DNA from: Candidatus Latescibacterota bacterium
GTDB taxonomy: Bacteria > Latescibacterota > UBA2968 > UBA8231
Reading direction: 5' to 3'
DNA length: 64,000 nt
Assembly: GCA_022820485.1 (NCBI GenBank)
Contig: JAJEFJ010000031.1
Location: 1-64,000, forward strand
Shown: piece by piece, positions 1 through 8,408 of the stretch
Position numbering within the stretch: the stretch's first letter is position 1
Layout: each line of letters opens with the position of its first letter
Translations under genes and position numbers: made by a program
Notes under the pieces: model-generated
What the model was told of the DNA's origin: nothing
Seen by the model: only the letters and a program-made list of their open reading frames with translations
Databases searched by the model: none

Positions 1-96
1 GCGGTGGTCGCGGTGATGCGCAAGCTGCTCCTGCTGCTCAACGCCATTGCCCATCGACGAACCCCTTGGGTGCAACACCAAGCCAAAGCAGGCTAA
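1..96 (+). pseudogene. IS110-family transposase, C-terminal end only
   Basis: The first 31 codons read AVVAVMRKLLLLLNAIAHRR, then TPWVQHQAKAG and a stop. The MRKLL.LLNA....TPW pattern is the usual C-terminus of IS110/IS1111-type DEDD transposases, which recombine circular intermediates with a target, guided by a bridge RNA. Only the tail is inside the window, so I cannot tell whether the element is intact upstream. Family assignment rests on this short motif. In IS110-group elements the bridge RNA lies at the left end, outside the window. Confidence 0.6.
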
Positions 97-144
97 AAAA
101 GGCTTGACACACAACACAGATACTACCGCAAAAGCGGGAATCCA

Positions 145-173
145 GTAGGGGGCGGTTTGCAAACCGCCCCTAC
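145..173. repeat. palindromic GC-rich repeat (REP-like)
   Basis: The sequence GTAGGGGGCGGTTTGC continues into its own complement, AAACCGCCCCTAC, centred between 159 and 160. The arms pair almost perfectly, with one extra G in the left arm. It lies about 50 bases downstream of the transposase stop. It may be a dispersed extragenic palindrome or part of the element's right end. There is no U-tract, so a terminator is less likely. I found no second copy in the window. Confidence 0.6.
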
Positions 174-193
174 GTGCGCCGACATGACAAACG

Positions 194-209
194 CTGCGTA
201 ACGTCAGTT
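194..209. repeat. solitary terminal inverted repeat of the 101-bp element
   Basis: CTGCGTAACGTCAGTT is the exact complement of the left end of the 101-bp element copy at 55127. No partner end is visible nearby. This is either an element remnant or an end shared with the neighbouring insertion sequence. Confidence 0.5.
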
Positions 210-282
210 AGTTAGATAGTATTGAGTCCCCGAAACATCGTAGGTTGTCAGGCACTAGGCATTCCTTGAGTTAGTCCAACCT

Positions 283-1863
283 TTACCGGACCAACATTAA
301 CCGGCGCGTCCGCGTTTCCCCGCCGACCTTCAGCACAGCCCAATACGCCCCGCTAGCCGTGCGGTCACCGCCCCAGCGCGCCAAGTGCTCCCCGGCCGCA
401 AGCCGCTCCGACACTAAAAGGGCCGCGCGCTGGCCCAAGGCATTGTATATCGCCAGTTCGACATCCGCTTCCCTTGCCAAGCGAAAGGGCAAGTTCACCG
501 CACTGTTGGCCGGATTCGGATAAGCCGGTGCCAAGTCGTTTGCGGCCTGCTCATCCGCCTGCATGGCTACGACAGTGGGCGTAAAATACCGGGCCGCGAG
601 GGCAAACTCTCCACCCGTCGGCGAGGCCCTGCCGACGATGACCGCTGCGCTATCCACATCCGCGACCTGCACCTGCCCAGCATTGTCCGCGCTAAGTTCC
701 ATCGCGATCAGCTCGCCGCGCTGATCGCGCATGGCGTACACCCACGCGGCATAGTCCCCCTCGGCCGCGCCCGCAAAATCGACGACTACATCCCCCTCCG
801 AGCGAATGACCACATTGGCCGCGCCCCATTGGCTGCCAACCTCGCCGGCCAGTTCCGCGAAAGGCACCTCGGGCGCTGAAACTGCGGCTGCGCGGCGACC
901 GCGCAGGGCCTCGTACCCACCCACATAGTTGGCCGCGACCCACAAACGCCAAGCACCCGCGTAGTCCTCAACCCAGTTTTGGTTCTTAAAGGCGTCGTCA
1001 ATGCCCAAAATGCCGTTGCGCGGCTCGGCGACGATTTGGCGAATCAGCCCCGGGCCATAGCGCTCGGCCAAAAACGAGGCAAACAGATAGGTCTTGCCGT
1101 AACTCGCCGACTCAAATACCCAGTGCGTTAGATTGATACTAGGATCCGCGAGAAAACTCGGCACCATGCTCGGGTCAGCTTCGGGAAAACCCACCAGATC
1201 CTCAGCGTACCCAGCAAGCCCTTCGTCAATCCATGCTTCCTCGTCGGAATCGCGGCCCCAATGGATTAGGTGCTGGAATTCGTGCGCTAAGGTCGCATGG
1301 GCGAGATAGGCGCTAAAGGCCAGCTTGCTCGCGTCGAGATAGACCGTATCGCGTCGGAGTTCGGGCAGCAGTGCCTCATACACCTTACTGTCAAAATAGC
1401 CGACTATGTTGCTGGGCAGGTCCAAAATCAGAATAAAAATGCGGGGATCGCCGTCCTTATCGGCAGGCTCGCCAAAGGCATCGACCGCTATTTCAAATAT
1501 CCCGCGCTCGGGATCAGCCGGAGTCGCCGCATCAAAAAGCGCACCCAGCTTATCCACATCCGGCTGGGCCGCGATAATATCCCACTGACTTTCCTCGACG
1601 AAGATATAGCAGTGCGTCCCCTTGTAGCGGCAAGTGGCCCACTTGAGTACGAATTCGGTCGGCACGTAAAAGGCGAGCTGAGTCCCCACTTCAATGGGGC
1701 CTAGTTCTTGACTTGCGCCGACTGCCTTGGGGGCTGGCGCGGGGAAAGACGCGCGATGCTGCTCGAGCCAGCGCGTCCCACATATTCGCTCTTCGGCTGC
1801 AACCGTCAGTGGCAGCGAGAGCATCCACGCGGCCAAGGCCACTCGCGGAAAAAAGCAGGCCAT
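283..1863 (-). CDS. secreted M30-like zinc metalloprotease with T9SS-type sorting domain
   Basis: A 526-residue exported protein. The start was placed at the ATG at 1863, which overlaps the stop of the preceding gene (TGATG) and opens a signal peptide (MACFFPRVALAAWML, then a hydrophobic stretch to about residue 23). The reading frame stays open further upstream, but that part lies over the previous gene. HEFQH at residues 194-198, followed by a WIDEGLAGYAE segment, matches the zinc site and downstream Glu of hyicolysin-like M30 peptidases. The C-terminus from about residue 448 (YPNPANS, NALGQ, GASGAYW-like turns) is a FlgD/Por-type sorting domain, the signal recognised by T9SS machinery encoded upstream on this strand. 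Likely a cell-surface or released protease; substrate unknown. Confidence 0.8.
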   Translation of the reverse strand: MACFFPRVALAAWMLSLPLTVAAEERICGTRWLEQHRASFPAPAPKAVGASQELGPIEVGTQLAFYVPTEFVLKWATCRYKGTHCYIFVEESQWDIIAAQPDVDKLGALFDAATPADPERGIFEIAVDAFGEPADKDGDPRIFILILDLPSNIVGYFDSKVYEALLPELRRDTVYLDASKLAFSAYLAHATLAHEFQHLIHWGRDSDEEAWIDEGLAGYAEDLVGFPEADPSMVPSFLADPSINLTHWVFESASYGKTYLFASFLAERYGPGLIRQIVAEPRNGILGIDDAFKNQNWVEDYAGAWRLWVAANYVGGYEALRGRRAAAVSAPEVPFAELAGEVGSQWGAANVVIRSEGDVVVDFAGAAEGDYAAWVYAMRDQRGELIAMELSADNAGQVQVADVDSAAVIVGRASPTGGEFALAARYFTPTVVAMQADEQAANDLAPAYPNPANSAVNLPFRLAREADVELAIYNALGQRAALLVSERLAAGEHLARWGGDRTASGAYWAVLKVGGETRTRRLMLVR

Positions 1864-2468
1864 CAGTAGAAATGCCGCACCAAGAAGAAAGTCGCTCCCC
1901 CAGGCCTCACCGCCACCTTGGGCGCAAAGCCAATCTGAGCTTGATCTGCACGAGCTACCCGCGCCGCATGGATGGCGGCCACAAGGTGATTGACGACCAC
2001 TAATCCCGTTACATAGAGTGCCTGCCGTTGCGCGTGCTGACTGGCATTGCGCAACTCGCGGTAGCGCTGGCGCGACTCGTCGCGATCCCACTCCCAGAAG
2101 AAATCCGCTGCTACCGGATAGAGCTCGGCGTCTGGGCCGTCCTCGTAGCGGGCGAATTGGTTGTGTTCCAACCGGCTCGCATAAAACCCCAAGTCGTCGA
2201 AATAGTCGTCCCCCTTGCCCCCGGGCCGCGCACCCGCGCGCTCGGCCGCATACGCCTCGTAGCGATCGCGGCGCACCTGACCCAGCCACTCAAAACCCCA
2301 ATAGCCGCCCCAAAGTGCCAGCTCAGCAGCCAAGAAGCCACCACCGCCACCTTGGGCGTATTTCTGCCCCCAACCGGGCACCAGCAAAGAGCGCCAAAAT
2401 GCCCCTTGGGCCTTCCCGGCCTCAGCCACACCGGGCAACAACAAAATCAATGCAATCCAACGCCACAT
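1863..2468 (-). CDS. small exported/membrane protein with PGWGQ motif (DUF5683-like)
   Basis: A 201-residue protein. The ATG at 2468 starts 4 bases after the previous stop and opens a signal peptide (MWRWIALILLLPGVAEAG). The segment WRSLLVPGWGQKYAQG, followed by a hydrophobic Gly/Trp-rich helix, is the signature of DUF5683-like envelope proteins. A second hydrophobic stretch (GLVVVNHLVAAIHAARVARA) lies near the C-terminus. The following protease gene starts inside this gene's stop codon, so the two are probably translated together. It appears paralogous to the upstream neighbour at 2473, which has the same motif order (PG.G, hydrophobic helix, NH.....DAARVARA). Function unknown; an accessory to surface protein export is an inference from context. 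Confidence 0.65.
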   Translation of the reverse strand: MWRWIALILLLPGVAEAGKAQGAFWRSLLVPGWGQKYAQGGGGGFLAAELALWGGYWGFEWLGQVRRDRYEAYAAERAGARPGGKGDDYFDDLGFYASRLEHNQFARYEDGPDAELYPVAADFFWEWDRDESRQRYRELRNASQHAQRQALYVTGLVVVNHLVAAIHAARVARADQAQIGFAPKVAVRPGGATFFLVRHFY

Positions 2469-2472
2469 AAGC

Positions 2473-3381
2473 TCAATCCAACGGTTTGTACGCCACGAGC
2501 ATGGGCACGCGCCCCCGCACCCACGGCTGCATGACCAACGCCAAGCGCGTCCGCCGCCGCAGGGCTGCTTCGTCCGCACCCGCAGCGTGCGCCCGCGCCA
2601 CCCGCGCCGCGTCAATGGCGCTGATAACGTGATTGATCAAAATGATCCCACTTATCGTGGAAGCTCGCTTGAGAAAGCGATTGCTCTCGTCGCGTTGGTC
2701 TTCGTAGCGGAGCCGTCGCTCGGAATGGAAATTTTCGACTGAATCGACTTCAGTCGGCGCGGCGGCATTGCCGATACTGCCATCGCTCCTCACGCGCTTC
2801 AGATCTTTCCAACCGGCGACATATTGATCGTATTTGCCAATCAGCTCGTAGTATTGCTGAATCTGGCTCGGCGCACATCCGCCAAAATCCGCATTCCCCG
2901 ACTGCTGCATCGCCGGAATGTACACTTCGACAACTTCGCTACTGCAAGGCAACGCGTGTGTGATCGACGAATTGTTCGAGATCGTCGAGCCGCGCCAAGC
3001 TAGGTAGTTGAGCGGATCCCAGTGCTCGTCGGCCACCGCCCGGAACTCTTCCTCCAAATCGTTGCCCTTGCCCGTCCAAGCCACCCACATACCCACCAGC
3101 GCGGCTTCGGCTCCGAAGAAAATCAACCCTCGCTTCTTCGATCCCGCATACCACTCGCCCAACCCCGGTACCAGCGCAGAAAACAAAAACGCCCGCTTGG
3201 ACGACTTGCCCTTGCGCTCCTGCGTTCGCAGGGTCGGCTCAGGACCGGCATCGCCTTCCACCGCCCGCAATCCCACCAAGAACGCCTGCCCCTCCTCGCT
3301 CAAAATACTCGGCAATCCCTCGGCTCGGACGCCGCCAGCAGTTAGCACCGCAACCACCAGCGCGATTCCTATCCTCGTCAT
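2473..3381 (-). CDS. exported protein with PGLGEWYAG motif (DUF5683-like paralogue)
   Basis: A 302-residue protein with an N-terminal signal peptide (MTRIGIALVVAVLTAGGVRAE). At about residues 65-85 it has KRAFLFSALVPGLGEWYAG followed by a hydrophobic helix, and near residue 245 a second hydrophobic segment ending in DAARVARAHA, mirrored in the shorter downstream neighbour. The middle, roughly residues 110-220, is charged and has no recognised domain. It is the first gene of a tightly packed three-gene unit ending in the M30-like protease. A low-GC restriction-modification pair lies immediately upstream. Function not known. Confidence 0.6.
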   Translation of the reverse strand: MTRIGIALVVAVLTAGGVRAEGLPSILSEEGQAFLVGLRAVEGDAGPEPTLRTQERKGKSSKRAFLFSALVPGLGEWYAGSKKRGLIFFGAEAALVGMWVAWTGKGNDLEEEFRAVADEHWDPLNYLAWRGSTISNNSSITHALPCSSEVVEVYIPAMQQSGNADFGGCAPSQIQQYYELIGKYDQYVAGWKDLKRVRSDGSIGNAAAPTEVDSVENFHSERRLRYEDQRDESNRFLKRASTISGIILINHVISAIDAARVARAHAAGADEAALRRRTRLALVMQPWVRGRVPMLVAYKPLD

Positions 3382-3433
3382 GCTTACTCCTTTCCATTGC
3401 GGCAGCAGACAAAACGCGACCAGCTATTATACC

Positions 3434-4168
3434 CTAATCACCTTCATCTTCGAGATGATTTCTCAATACATTCTTGACGTAAGCCGGCGTTTCTTCTCCA
3501 ACTTTTTCTGCGGTCTCTTTCAATTGGTCATACTCAGTTACTTCCTCACCTACCCAAAGAATATCCAGTCTGCGAATCTCTCGCATTGCTACATGACTAT
3601 AGGATTCTGGAAACGCCCAATAGCATGACCGGCAATTGCTGACTCCTTTCAATTTCCAATTTTCGCAATTCTCGCAACTCCATGACTTTGCCCGATTTGC
3701 AGATGGGCATATCAGCATGTACTCCTCAGAATCCTCCGACAGATCTATGTCGTCTCCAGCGATTTCGAATGGAATTCTATGGTCGATTTGCAGTTCGCGC
3801 TCAGGGAATGGTTCAAGATAGATATTGCAGCGAGCACCATGTTTTTCTATTAGCGTATTCTTCAGATCAGAAGAGAACGCCGTCCTCCCTGATAACTGAG
3901 CAGCGCGAACGTCTGATGGATTGCCAAACTTGTACGCGGCGATTTTCCTCCCATCAGAGCCGGTTACGCGAAACGTCTCTATCGGAATCCCCTGCTCTCG
4001 AACGTCTCTGATTGCTCGTGGCGGATGGTTGTAGCCGTAAATATCCTTGAGTTCCTCTGTCGTGATTTGTCCATTTTCAAGAATGTGCTCAATGACCGTT
4101 CTAGGTCTTTTCGCCTGCACGCTCTTCAGCAGGTCTAAAAAGTCTGGAGGATAGTTCTTTTTGCTCAT
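3434..4168 (-). CDS. HNH restriction endonuclease (type II)
   Basis: A 244-residue protein. The first ~80 residues look like a DNA-binding region (ITTEELKDIYGYNHPPRAIRD). The core from about residue 112 is an HNH nuclease: RCNIYLEPF, then ELQIDHRIPFE with the catalytic His at 130, then LICPSANRAKSW. It is followed by two Cys pairs (CENCENW and CRSCYWAFPE) probably binding zinc. Its ATG overlaps the stop of the upstream methyltransferase (ATGA), the classic arrangement of a restriction-modification pair. The enzyme would cut unmethylated DNA; recognition sequence not deducible. Base composition is visibly more AT-rich than neighbours, suggesting horizontal transfer. It lies between surface-protein genes to which it is functionally unrelated. 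Confidence 0.82.
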   Translation of the reverse strand: MSKKNYPPDFLDLLKSVQAKRPRTVIEHILENGQITTEELKDIYGYNHPPRAIRDVREQGIPIETFRVTGSDGRKIAAYKFGNPSDVRAAQLSGRTAFSSDLKNTLIEKHGARCNIYLEPFPERELQIDHRIPFEIAGDDIDLSEDSEEYMLICPSANRAKSWSCENCENWKLKGVSNCRSCYWAFPESYSHVAMREIRRLDILWVGEEVTEYDQLKETAEKVGEETPAYVKNVLRNHLEDEGD

Positions 4169-5082
4169 TCCAAAGCGAGCTCCTGCTGAATTTGCGGTAT
4201 TCTATCATGTCTCTGACCATCGTTCAGGCGTTCCACTAAAGCAGGCGAAAGATACAGAGATTCGACAGTCTCGTGCTTGTCGCCCAAGAGTGTCGCTTGG
4301 CTCGAGCGACCGGCGCTAATGTGCAAATGAGCTAGGGAAAGCGACCGAGGGAGTGGTTTGCCGTGACTTTTTTCGCCGGTTTTCCCGTCGTAGCTCGCTA
4401 TGTAAGAAAGCCTCCGATCATTCATGGCTTGCAGTGCGTCTGCGAACTCGGCATAGTTTAGCCCGCTACAATACCTATGATCTCTCGTAAAGGACGTGCC
4501 TTGATAGGGCGGATCCATGTAAATGAGATCCTCTTTTGCGGCCTCTGCGACCATCTTACGGAAATCTACTGCGGAAAGGAGGGTTTTCCCGGCAAGCAGG
4601 GCGTGAACACCGAGTATCTGGCGCTGCATAAGTATAGGACGCATACCCGACCGCCGGTTATCCGCGCTTTGATTAAATAGGCCCTCGGCACTGTACCGCA
4701 CCGAGCCTTTTACTATGCGCGCTAGCAGATAGAGCAAGTGATGAGGTTGGTGTGCAGCATTGAACTTGTCGCGGATGTCGAGGAAGAAGGCCCTTTTATC
4801 CGGGTGTTGTTCCGTCCACAACTGCTCGTAGTTTTTGCTCAACTCATTTGGCCGCTGCAAAATTTCTTCCCACAGCGCCATTAAAGGTTCGTTCAAATCA
4901 TTGAGCCAAAATCGTTTTGCGAGCCCGTGCGCAGCAGCAGCAAGAGAAATGGCACCAGACCCGCAAAAAGGCTCAATGAGGCAATCGACATCGTGCGGAA
5001 AATGCGCAAGGATATGCCGTGCAATACCGCGCTTACTACCCTGATAGGGGAATGGATGCGGAATTGCCATGTGCTGTAACAT
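4165..5082 (-). CDS. D12-class (Dam-like) adenine-N6 DNA methyltransferase
   Basis: A 305-residue methyltransferase. FPYQGSKRGIARHIL near the N-terminus and EPFCGSGAI form the SAM-binding region, and DPPY at about residues 190-193 is the catalytic motif of adenine methylases. The motif order matches the alpha/D12 class that includes Dam. The start at 5082 was chosen because GGAGGGGG sits about 6 bases upstream; an internal ATG at 5070 is the alternative. It protects the host from the HNH nuclease encoded immediately downstream with a 4-base overlap. GATC specificity would be usual for Dam-like enzymes but cannot be shown from sequence. Confidence 0.9.
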   Translation of the reverse strand: MLQHMAIPHPFPYQGSKRGIARHILAHFPHDVDCLIEPFCGSGAISLAAAAHGLAKRFWLNDLNEPLMALWEEILQRPNELSKNYEQLWTEQHPDKRAFFLDIRDKFNAAHQPHHLLYLLARIVKGSVRYSAEGLFNQSADNRRSGMRPILMQRQILGVHALLAGKTLLSAVDFRKMVAEAAKEDLIYMDPPYQGTSFTRDHRYCSGLNYAEFADALQAMNDRRLSYIASYDGKTGEKSHGKPLPRSLSLAHLHISAGRSSQATLLGDKHETVESLYLSPALVERLNDGQRHDRIPQIQQELALE

Positions 5083-5220
5083 CTCTACCCCCTCCGCATC
5101 ACGACAATGCGGTTTGAATCGGTTCCGCGCTTGTTGTTGTCAACGCCCCACATGTTCGAGGCTTGGTAAACGTCTATTCGTTGATTACGACGCAATGTGC
5201 GCCCCTAACAATCTGCGTTT

Positions 5221-8200
5221 CTACAAATACCCAAACAACACCGTAAAATAAGACTTCCACCGCCCCTTATCTGGCACCTCGTCAATCCCATAAGCCACAT
5301 CCACCTGCACCCGCGTCGGGATGCTGTAATATGAAATCAAGTCAAACCGCAACTGCCCCCCCACATCCCGCAGCGGGCCGTCGCGTCCATAGCGTTCGTT
5401 CCACTCACCTATGCTCCGATCCCAAGCCTTGCCCATGCTGCCGTACACCGCGCCATACACTTTGTCGAAATATAGCTGCGCAATGCGCTTGTCCATATTC
5501 GGCAGCAGGGGAAAGCGCAGCGTCGCCGTGCCCATCAGGGCCTTGCGCCCCTCAATGCTGTAAAACGTATAGCCCTTCATAAAGTTGAGACCACCGAGGC
5601 GATAGTCGAAGAAATCGCCGACCCGCGACGTGTCAGTGACTGCCTCGCTGTCGATCCAGCCGCCGTATAGCCGCAGGCCCAAGCGACTATTGCCCGGCAT
5701 GCTCATGTGCTCTCGCCAATCGACGGTAAACTGATTGTAGAACAGCTTGATATAGTTCTCGTCGATAAAAGATGCCTGCTCGTTGAAGCCGTCGATGAAA
5801 TAGTTGAACATCCGGTCGTAGCGTGCGTAGAGCTGGCGACCCACAGGGCTTATATCGCGGTCCCGCCGCCGCGCAATCATCTCCAGCCGATAGGTCAGCC
5901 CCAGCCCAAAGCCATTGAGATAGGTATAGCCAAAGGGCCGCTGGGCAGTGCGCTCAAATCCGACCTGTCCGTCGCCTTTGCAGACGAGGCAGTCGCTCTC
6001 GACACTGGCGTCGTAGCGTTCGTACGTGGCCGAGGCCGTCAGCTCCCCGTAGCGCCCCAATTTGCCGCGCACCCCTGCGTTTAACTGGCTCAGGTTGTAG
6101 TTGACGGCGTTGACAATGATCGTCCGCGCCTCCGAGCTATCGCCGCGAGCTGAGTGTCGGTGCTGATTGAATAGCTGTAAAAAGAAAGTAGGACGGAATC
6201 CCTTAAACTCGTATATGGCGAACAAATCGCGGTCGGTATTGGTCGGCGCGATGGCTCCCCCGGCGAATACGCTCTGGCGATTGAGCACATCGCCAGCACT
6301 GAGGTACGCACCTGCCTTGAAGTACCCTTCGTCAATGAATATCCTCGGCAGAATCCCTGTCTTGAGAAAGTCAATGCCATACGCTTGCGGCGCGCTCGGC
6401 AACGCGGCCACGGACGTACCGCCCCAATCCAGCGACAAATCCTGAGAAAACCACGCCTCTGCAGCCGCCACCGGCATCCCCTCGTCCTGCAACCGGCGGA
6501 TCTCAAAACCAGCCGCCGTATAAGCCGTAAAGACGACCTCACCCTCCGCGCCGACTGATGGGCTAAACGCGCCGCCAACAGTATTAGTTATCTGCCGCAG
6601 CGCACGCGTCTCTAAGTTCAGCGCATAGATATTGAAAATGCCGCTGAAATCCGACGCAAATACGAGCTCCGCGCCGTCTGCGCTCCACGCGGGGTCGCGG
6701 TCCGTACCCGGCGTGGCAATGGCGAGATCGAATGATTCTTCGGCGAGCAGAGCTCCCCCTGCGTCCAATTCCACCACGGCAATGTTGCGCTGCCCCTCGC
6801 GCGCAATCGCAAACGCCAGCTTGCGGCCGTCGGGCGAAAAGCGCGGCGTGTAAAGCTGGGTGCCATCCGCGAAATGAGTTAGATAGCGCAGGTCCGTGCC
6901 GTCGGCCCGCACCATCGCCAAGTTGTTGCTAGTGCCCTTGTTCTGCACGAAAACGATCCACTCGCCATCGGGAGAATAGGTCGGATATAGCGCACGCATC
7001 CCGCGCGTCAGCCGCCTAACACTCGGCGGCTCCGGTGCCGTGCCGCTGACCATAGCCGGCACAAACCACAGCATATTGCGCCAAAAACTAGGACCGGCGG
7101 CCGCAGAATCCCATTCGTAAATATCCGCCTGCCGCGAACCGTATTTGTCCGCCCGGTCGATGCGCGAAAAGAGCAGCTTGCGCCCGTCCGGCGACCAATC
7201 CACGGTCGAAGCTGCTGCCGGAAACGCGGCGATTTCCTCCTCGCCGGTAGCGAGGTCGCGCACGATCAAGCCGTGTGGGTAGTGGTGCCGCTTGCGCGTC
7301 GATAGATACGCCAATTTTTCGCCATTGGGCGCCAGCCGCGGCCGCAGATTGGAAAAGCCGACATCCACGATCCGCTCGCCCTCGCGCAGCGGCCCCAACG
7401 CCGCTACCTGCGCCCGATAGCCCTGTCGCATGGACTCGATCCACTCGTCGTACAGCTCGTCCGCGCTCTTGCCCAAGACCTTTTTGCACGCCCCGTCAAT
7501 GGCGAGGGTATGCCACTGCGACGCGGCCCGGTACAGTTCGGCGACTTTTTCTTCCCCGTACGTCTCGGCAATGTAGCGCACCAAGCCAAAGCCGTGATCG
7601 TACACGTATTCGTTGCCAAAGCCCTGCTTGCCAAAGACGCCCATCTGCTCAAAGGATAGCTGCTCGTCCGCCAGCACCAACGAGCGGAGCACCATGTCGC
7701 GGTTGGCATCCCAGCGGTCGTGTCCCGTAGTCGCAGTACCATATTGGGCCGCGCCCTCAGCCAACCACATCGGCATCACCGTACCCATCACCGGATAGGA
7801 CGCGATGACATCTGGGTAGCCGATGAGAATGTCAGGCCGATTTTTCTCTCGCTGGTAGCCAAAGTACTGCAAGTAGAGCGCGGGGACGCGCTGCACGCCT
7901 TTGCGCGCTGCCCCCAGCGAAATGATGTGGGCAAACTCGTGGGTTATTACGTTGCGCAGCCAGTCCGAACTGCCGCGCAAGTCGAAGTCGTGGTCCAGCG
8001 ACGTGGCCCAAATCTCAATGGTGTCTTGATAGAAAAAAGCCGCGCCATTGGCGTAATCGTCGTGGTCCTTGAGCACGATCCGCACGCGCCCGTCAGGCTC
8101 GTACCCATACAGTTCGGTAAGGGGTGCGTACGCCGCTTCGGCAATGCGCGCCGCCCGCGCCGCCGCTCCTTCCAGCCCCTCGTGGTAAAAAATGCGGAAG

Positions 8201-8310
8201 TGCTCGGTCTCTACCACCTGCCACGCCAACTCCGGGTGGTTTTGGGCGCGGGATGCGCTCGTCCAGCCGAGCATTAGGCCGACCAGCAGCAGGGTCGTCA
8301 ATTTCCCCAT
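5221..8310 (-). CDS. exported gluzincin-type peptidase / TolB propeller / outer-membrane barrel protein
   Basis: A 1029-residue protein with a signal peptide (MGKLTTLLLVGLMLGWTSASRAQ). Residues ~25-300 resemble a zinc peptidase: THEFAH with HEFAH at 124-128 and a downstream MWLAEGAAQY providing the third ligand. Residues ~300-640 carry repeated SPDG blades (NGEKLAYLS, WSPDGRKLLFS, YSPDGEWIVF, FSPDGRKLAF), a TolB-like beta propeller. The last ~380 residues are rich in alternating aromatic/hydrophobic strands and end FGYL, consistent with a Bam/surface-antigen-like barrel. A peptidase and propeller would therefore be held at the outer membrane. The upstream leader and first codons closely resemble those of porV (separate entries). 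The shared surface location with porU and porV suggests envelope protein processing; that role is inferred. Confidence 0.72.
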   Translation of the reverse strand: MGKLTTLLLVGLMLGWTSASRAQNHPELAWQVVETEHFRIFYHEGLEGAAARAARIAEAAYAPLTELYGYEPDGRVRIVLKDHDDYANGAAFFYQDTIEIWATSLDHDFDLRGSSDWLRNVITHEFAHIISLGAARKGVQRVPALYLQYFGYQREKNRPDILIGYPDVIASYPVMGTVMPMWLAEGAAQYGTATTGHDRWDANRDMVLRSLVLADEQLSFEQMGVFGKQGFGNEYVYDHGFGLVRYIAETYGEEKVAELYRAASQWHTLAIDGACKKVLGKSADELYDEWIESMRQGYRAQVAALGPLREGERIVDVGFSNLRPRLAPNGEKLAYLSTRKRHHYPHGLIVRDLATGEEEIAAFPAAASTVDWSPDGRKLLFSRIDRADKYGSRQADIYEWDSAAAGPSFWRNMLWFVPAMVSGTAPEPPSVRRLTRGMRALYPTYSPDGEWIVFVQNKGTSNNLAMVRADGTDLRYLTHFADGTQLYTPRFSPDGRKLAFAIAREGQRNIAVVELDAGGALLAEESFDLAIATPGTDRDPAWSADGAELVFASDFSGIFNIYALNLETRALRQITNTVGGAFSPSVGAEGEVVFTAYTAAGFEIRRLQDEGMPVAAAEAWFSQDLSLDWGGTSVAALPSAPQAYGIDFLKTGILPRIFIDEGYFKAGAYLSAGDVLNRQSVFAGGAIAPTNTDRDLFAIYEFKGFRPTFFLQLFNQHRHSARGDSSEARTIIVNAVNYNLSQLNAGVRGKLGRYGELTASATYERYDASVESDCLVCKGDGQVGFERTAQRPFGYTYLNGFGLGLTYRLEMIARRRDRDISPVGRQLYARYDRMFNYFIDGFNEQASFIDENYIKLFYNQFTVDWREHMSMPGNSRLGLRLYGGWIDSEAVTDTSRVGDFFDYRLGGLNFMKGYTFYSIEGRKALMGTATLRFPLLPNMDKRIAQLYFDKVYGAVYGSMGKAWDRSIGEWNERYGRDGPLRDVGGQLRFDLISYYSIPTRVQVDVAYGIDEVPDKGRWKSYFTVLFGYL

Positions 8311-8375
8311 AGAAGAGTCCTCCTCAACTCGTAACCTCTAAAAGGCGATCTCACTGTTGCAAAGGCACTCCTCTT
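8287..8375 (-). promoter_or_regulatory. duplicated leader, copy A (upstream of the TolB-barrel gene)
   Basis: Three blocks are shared with the leader of porV: the first eight codons (8287-8310), the ribosome-binding block GAGTTGAGGAGGACTCT (about 8314-8330, gene sense), and a 25-base block at 8351-8375 differing at one base from 12363-12387. In gene sense the distal block contains TTGCAA with AT-rich sequence about 16 bases further on, so it may hold a promoter. AATTCCC/AATTCCT repeats follow directly beyond 8375, as in copy B. Confidence 0.55.
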
Positions 8376-8408
8376 CCAATTCCTAATTCTCAATTCCCAA
8401 TTCCCAAC

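Noticed and set aside
1864..2289. N-terminal extension of the M30-like protease reading frame
   Set aside because: It overlaps the upstream PGWGQ gene, is Arg/Gly-rich and lacks protein-like character; the ATG at 1863 gives a signal peptide.
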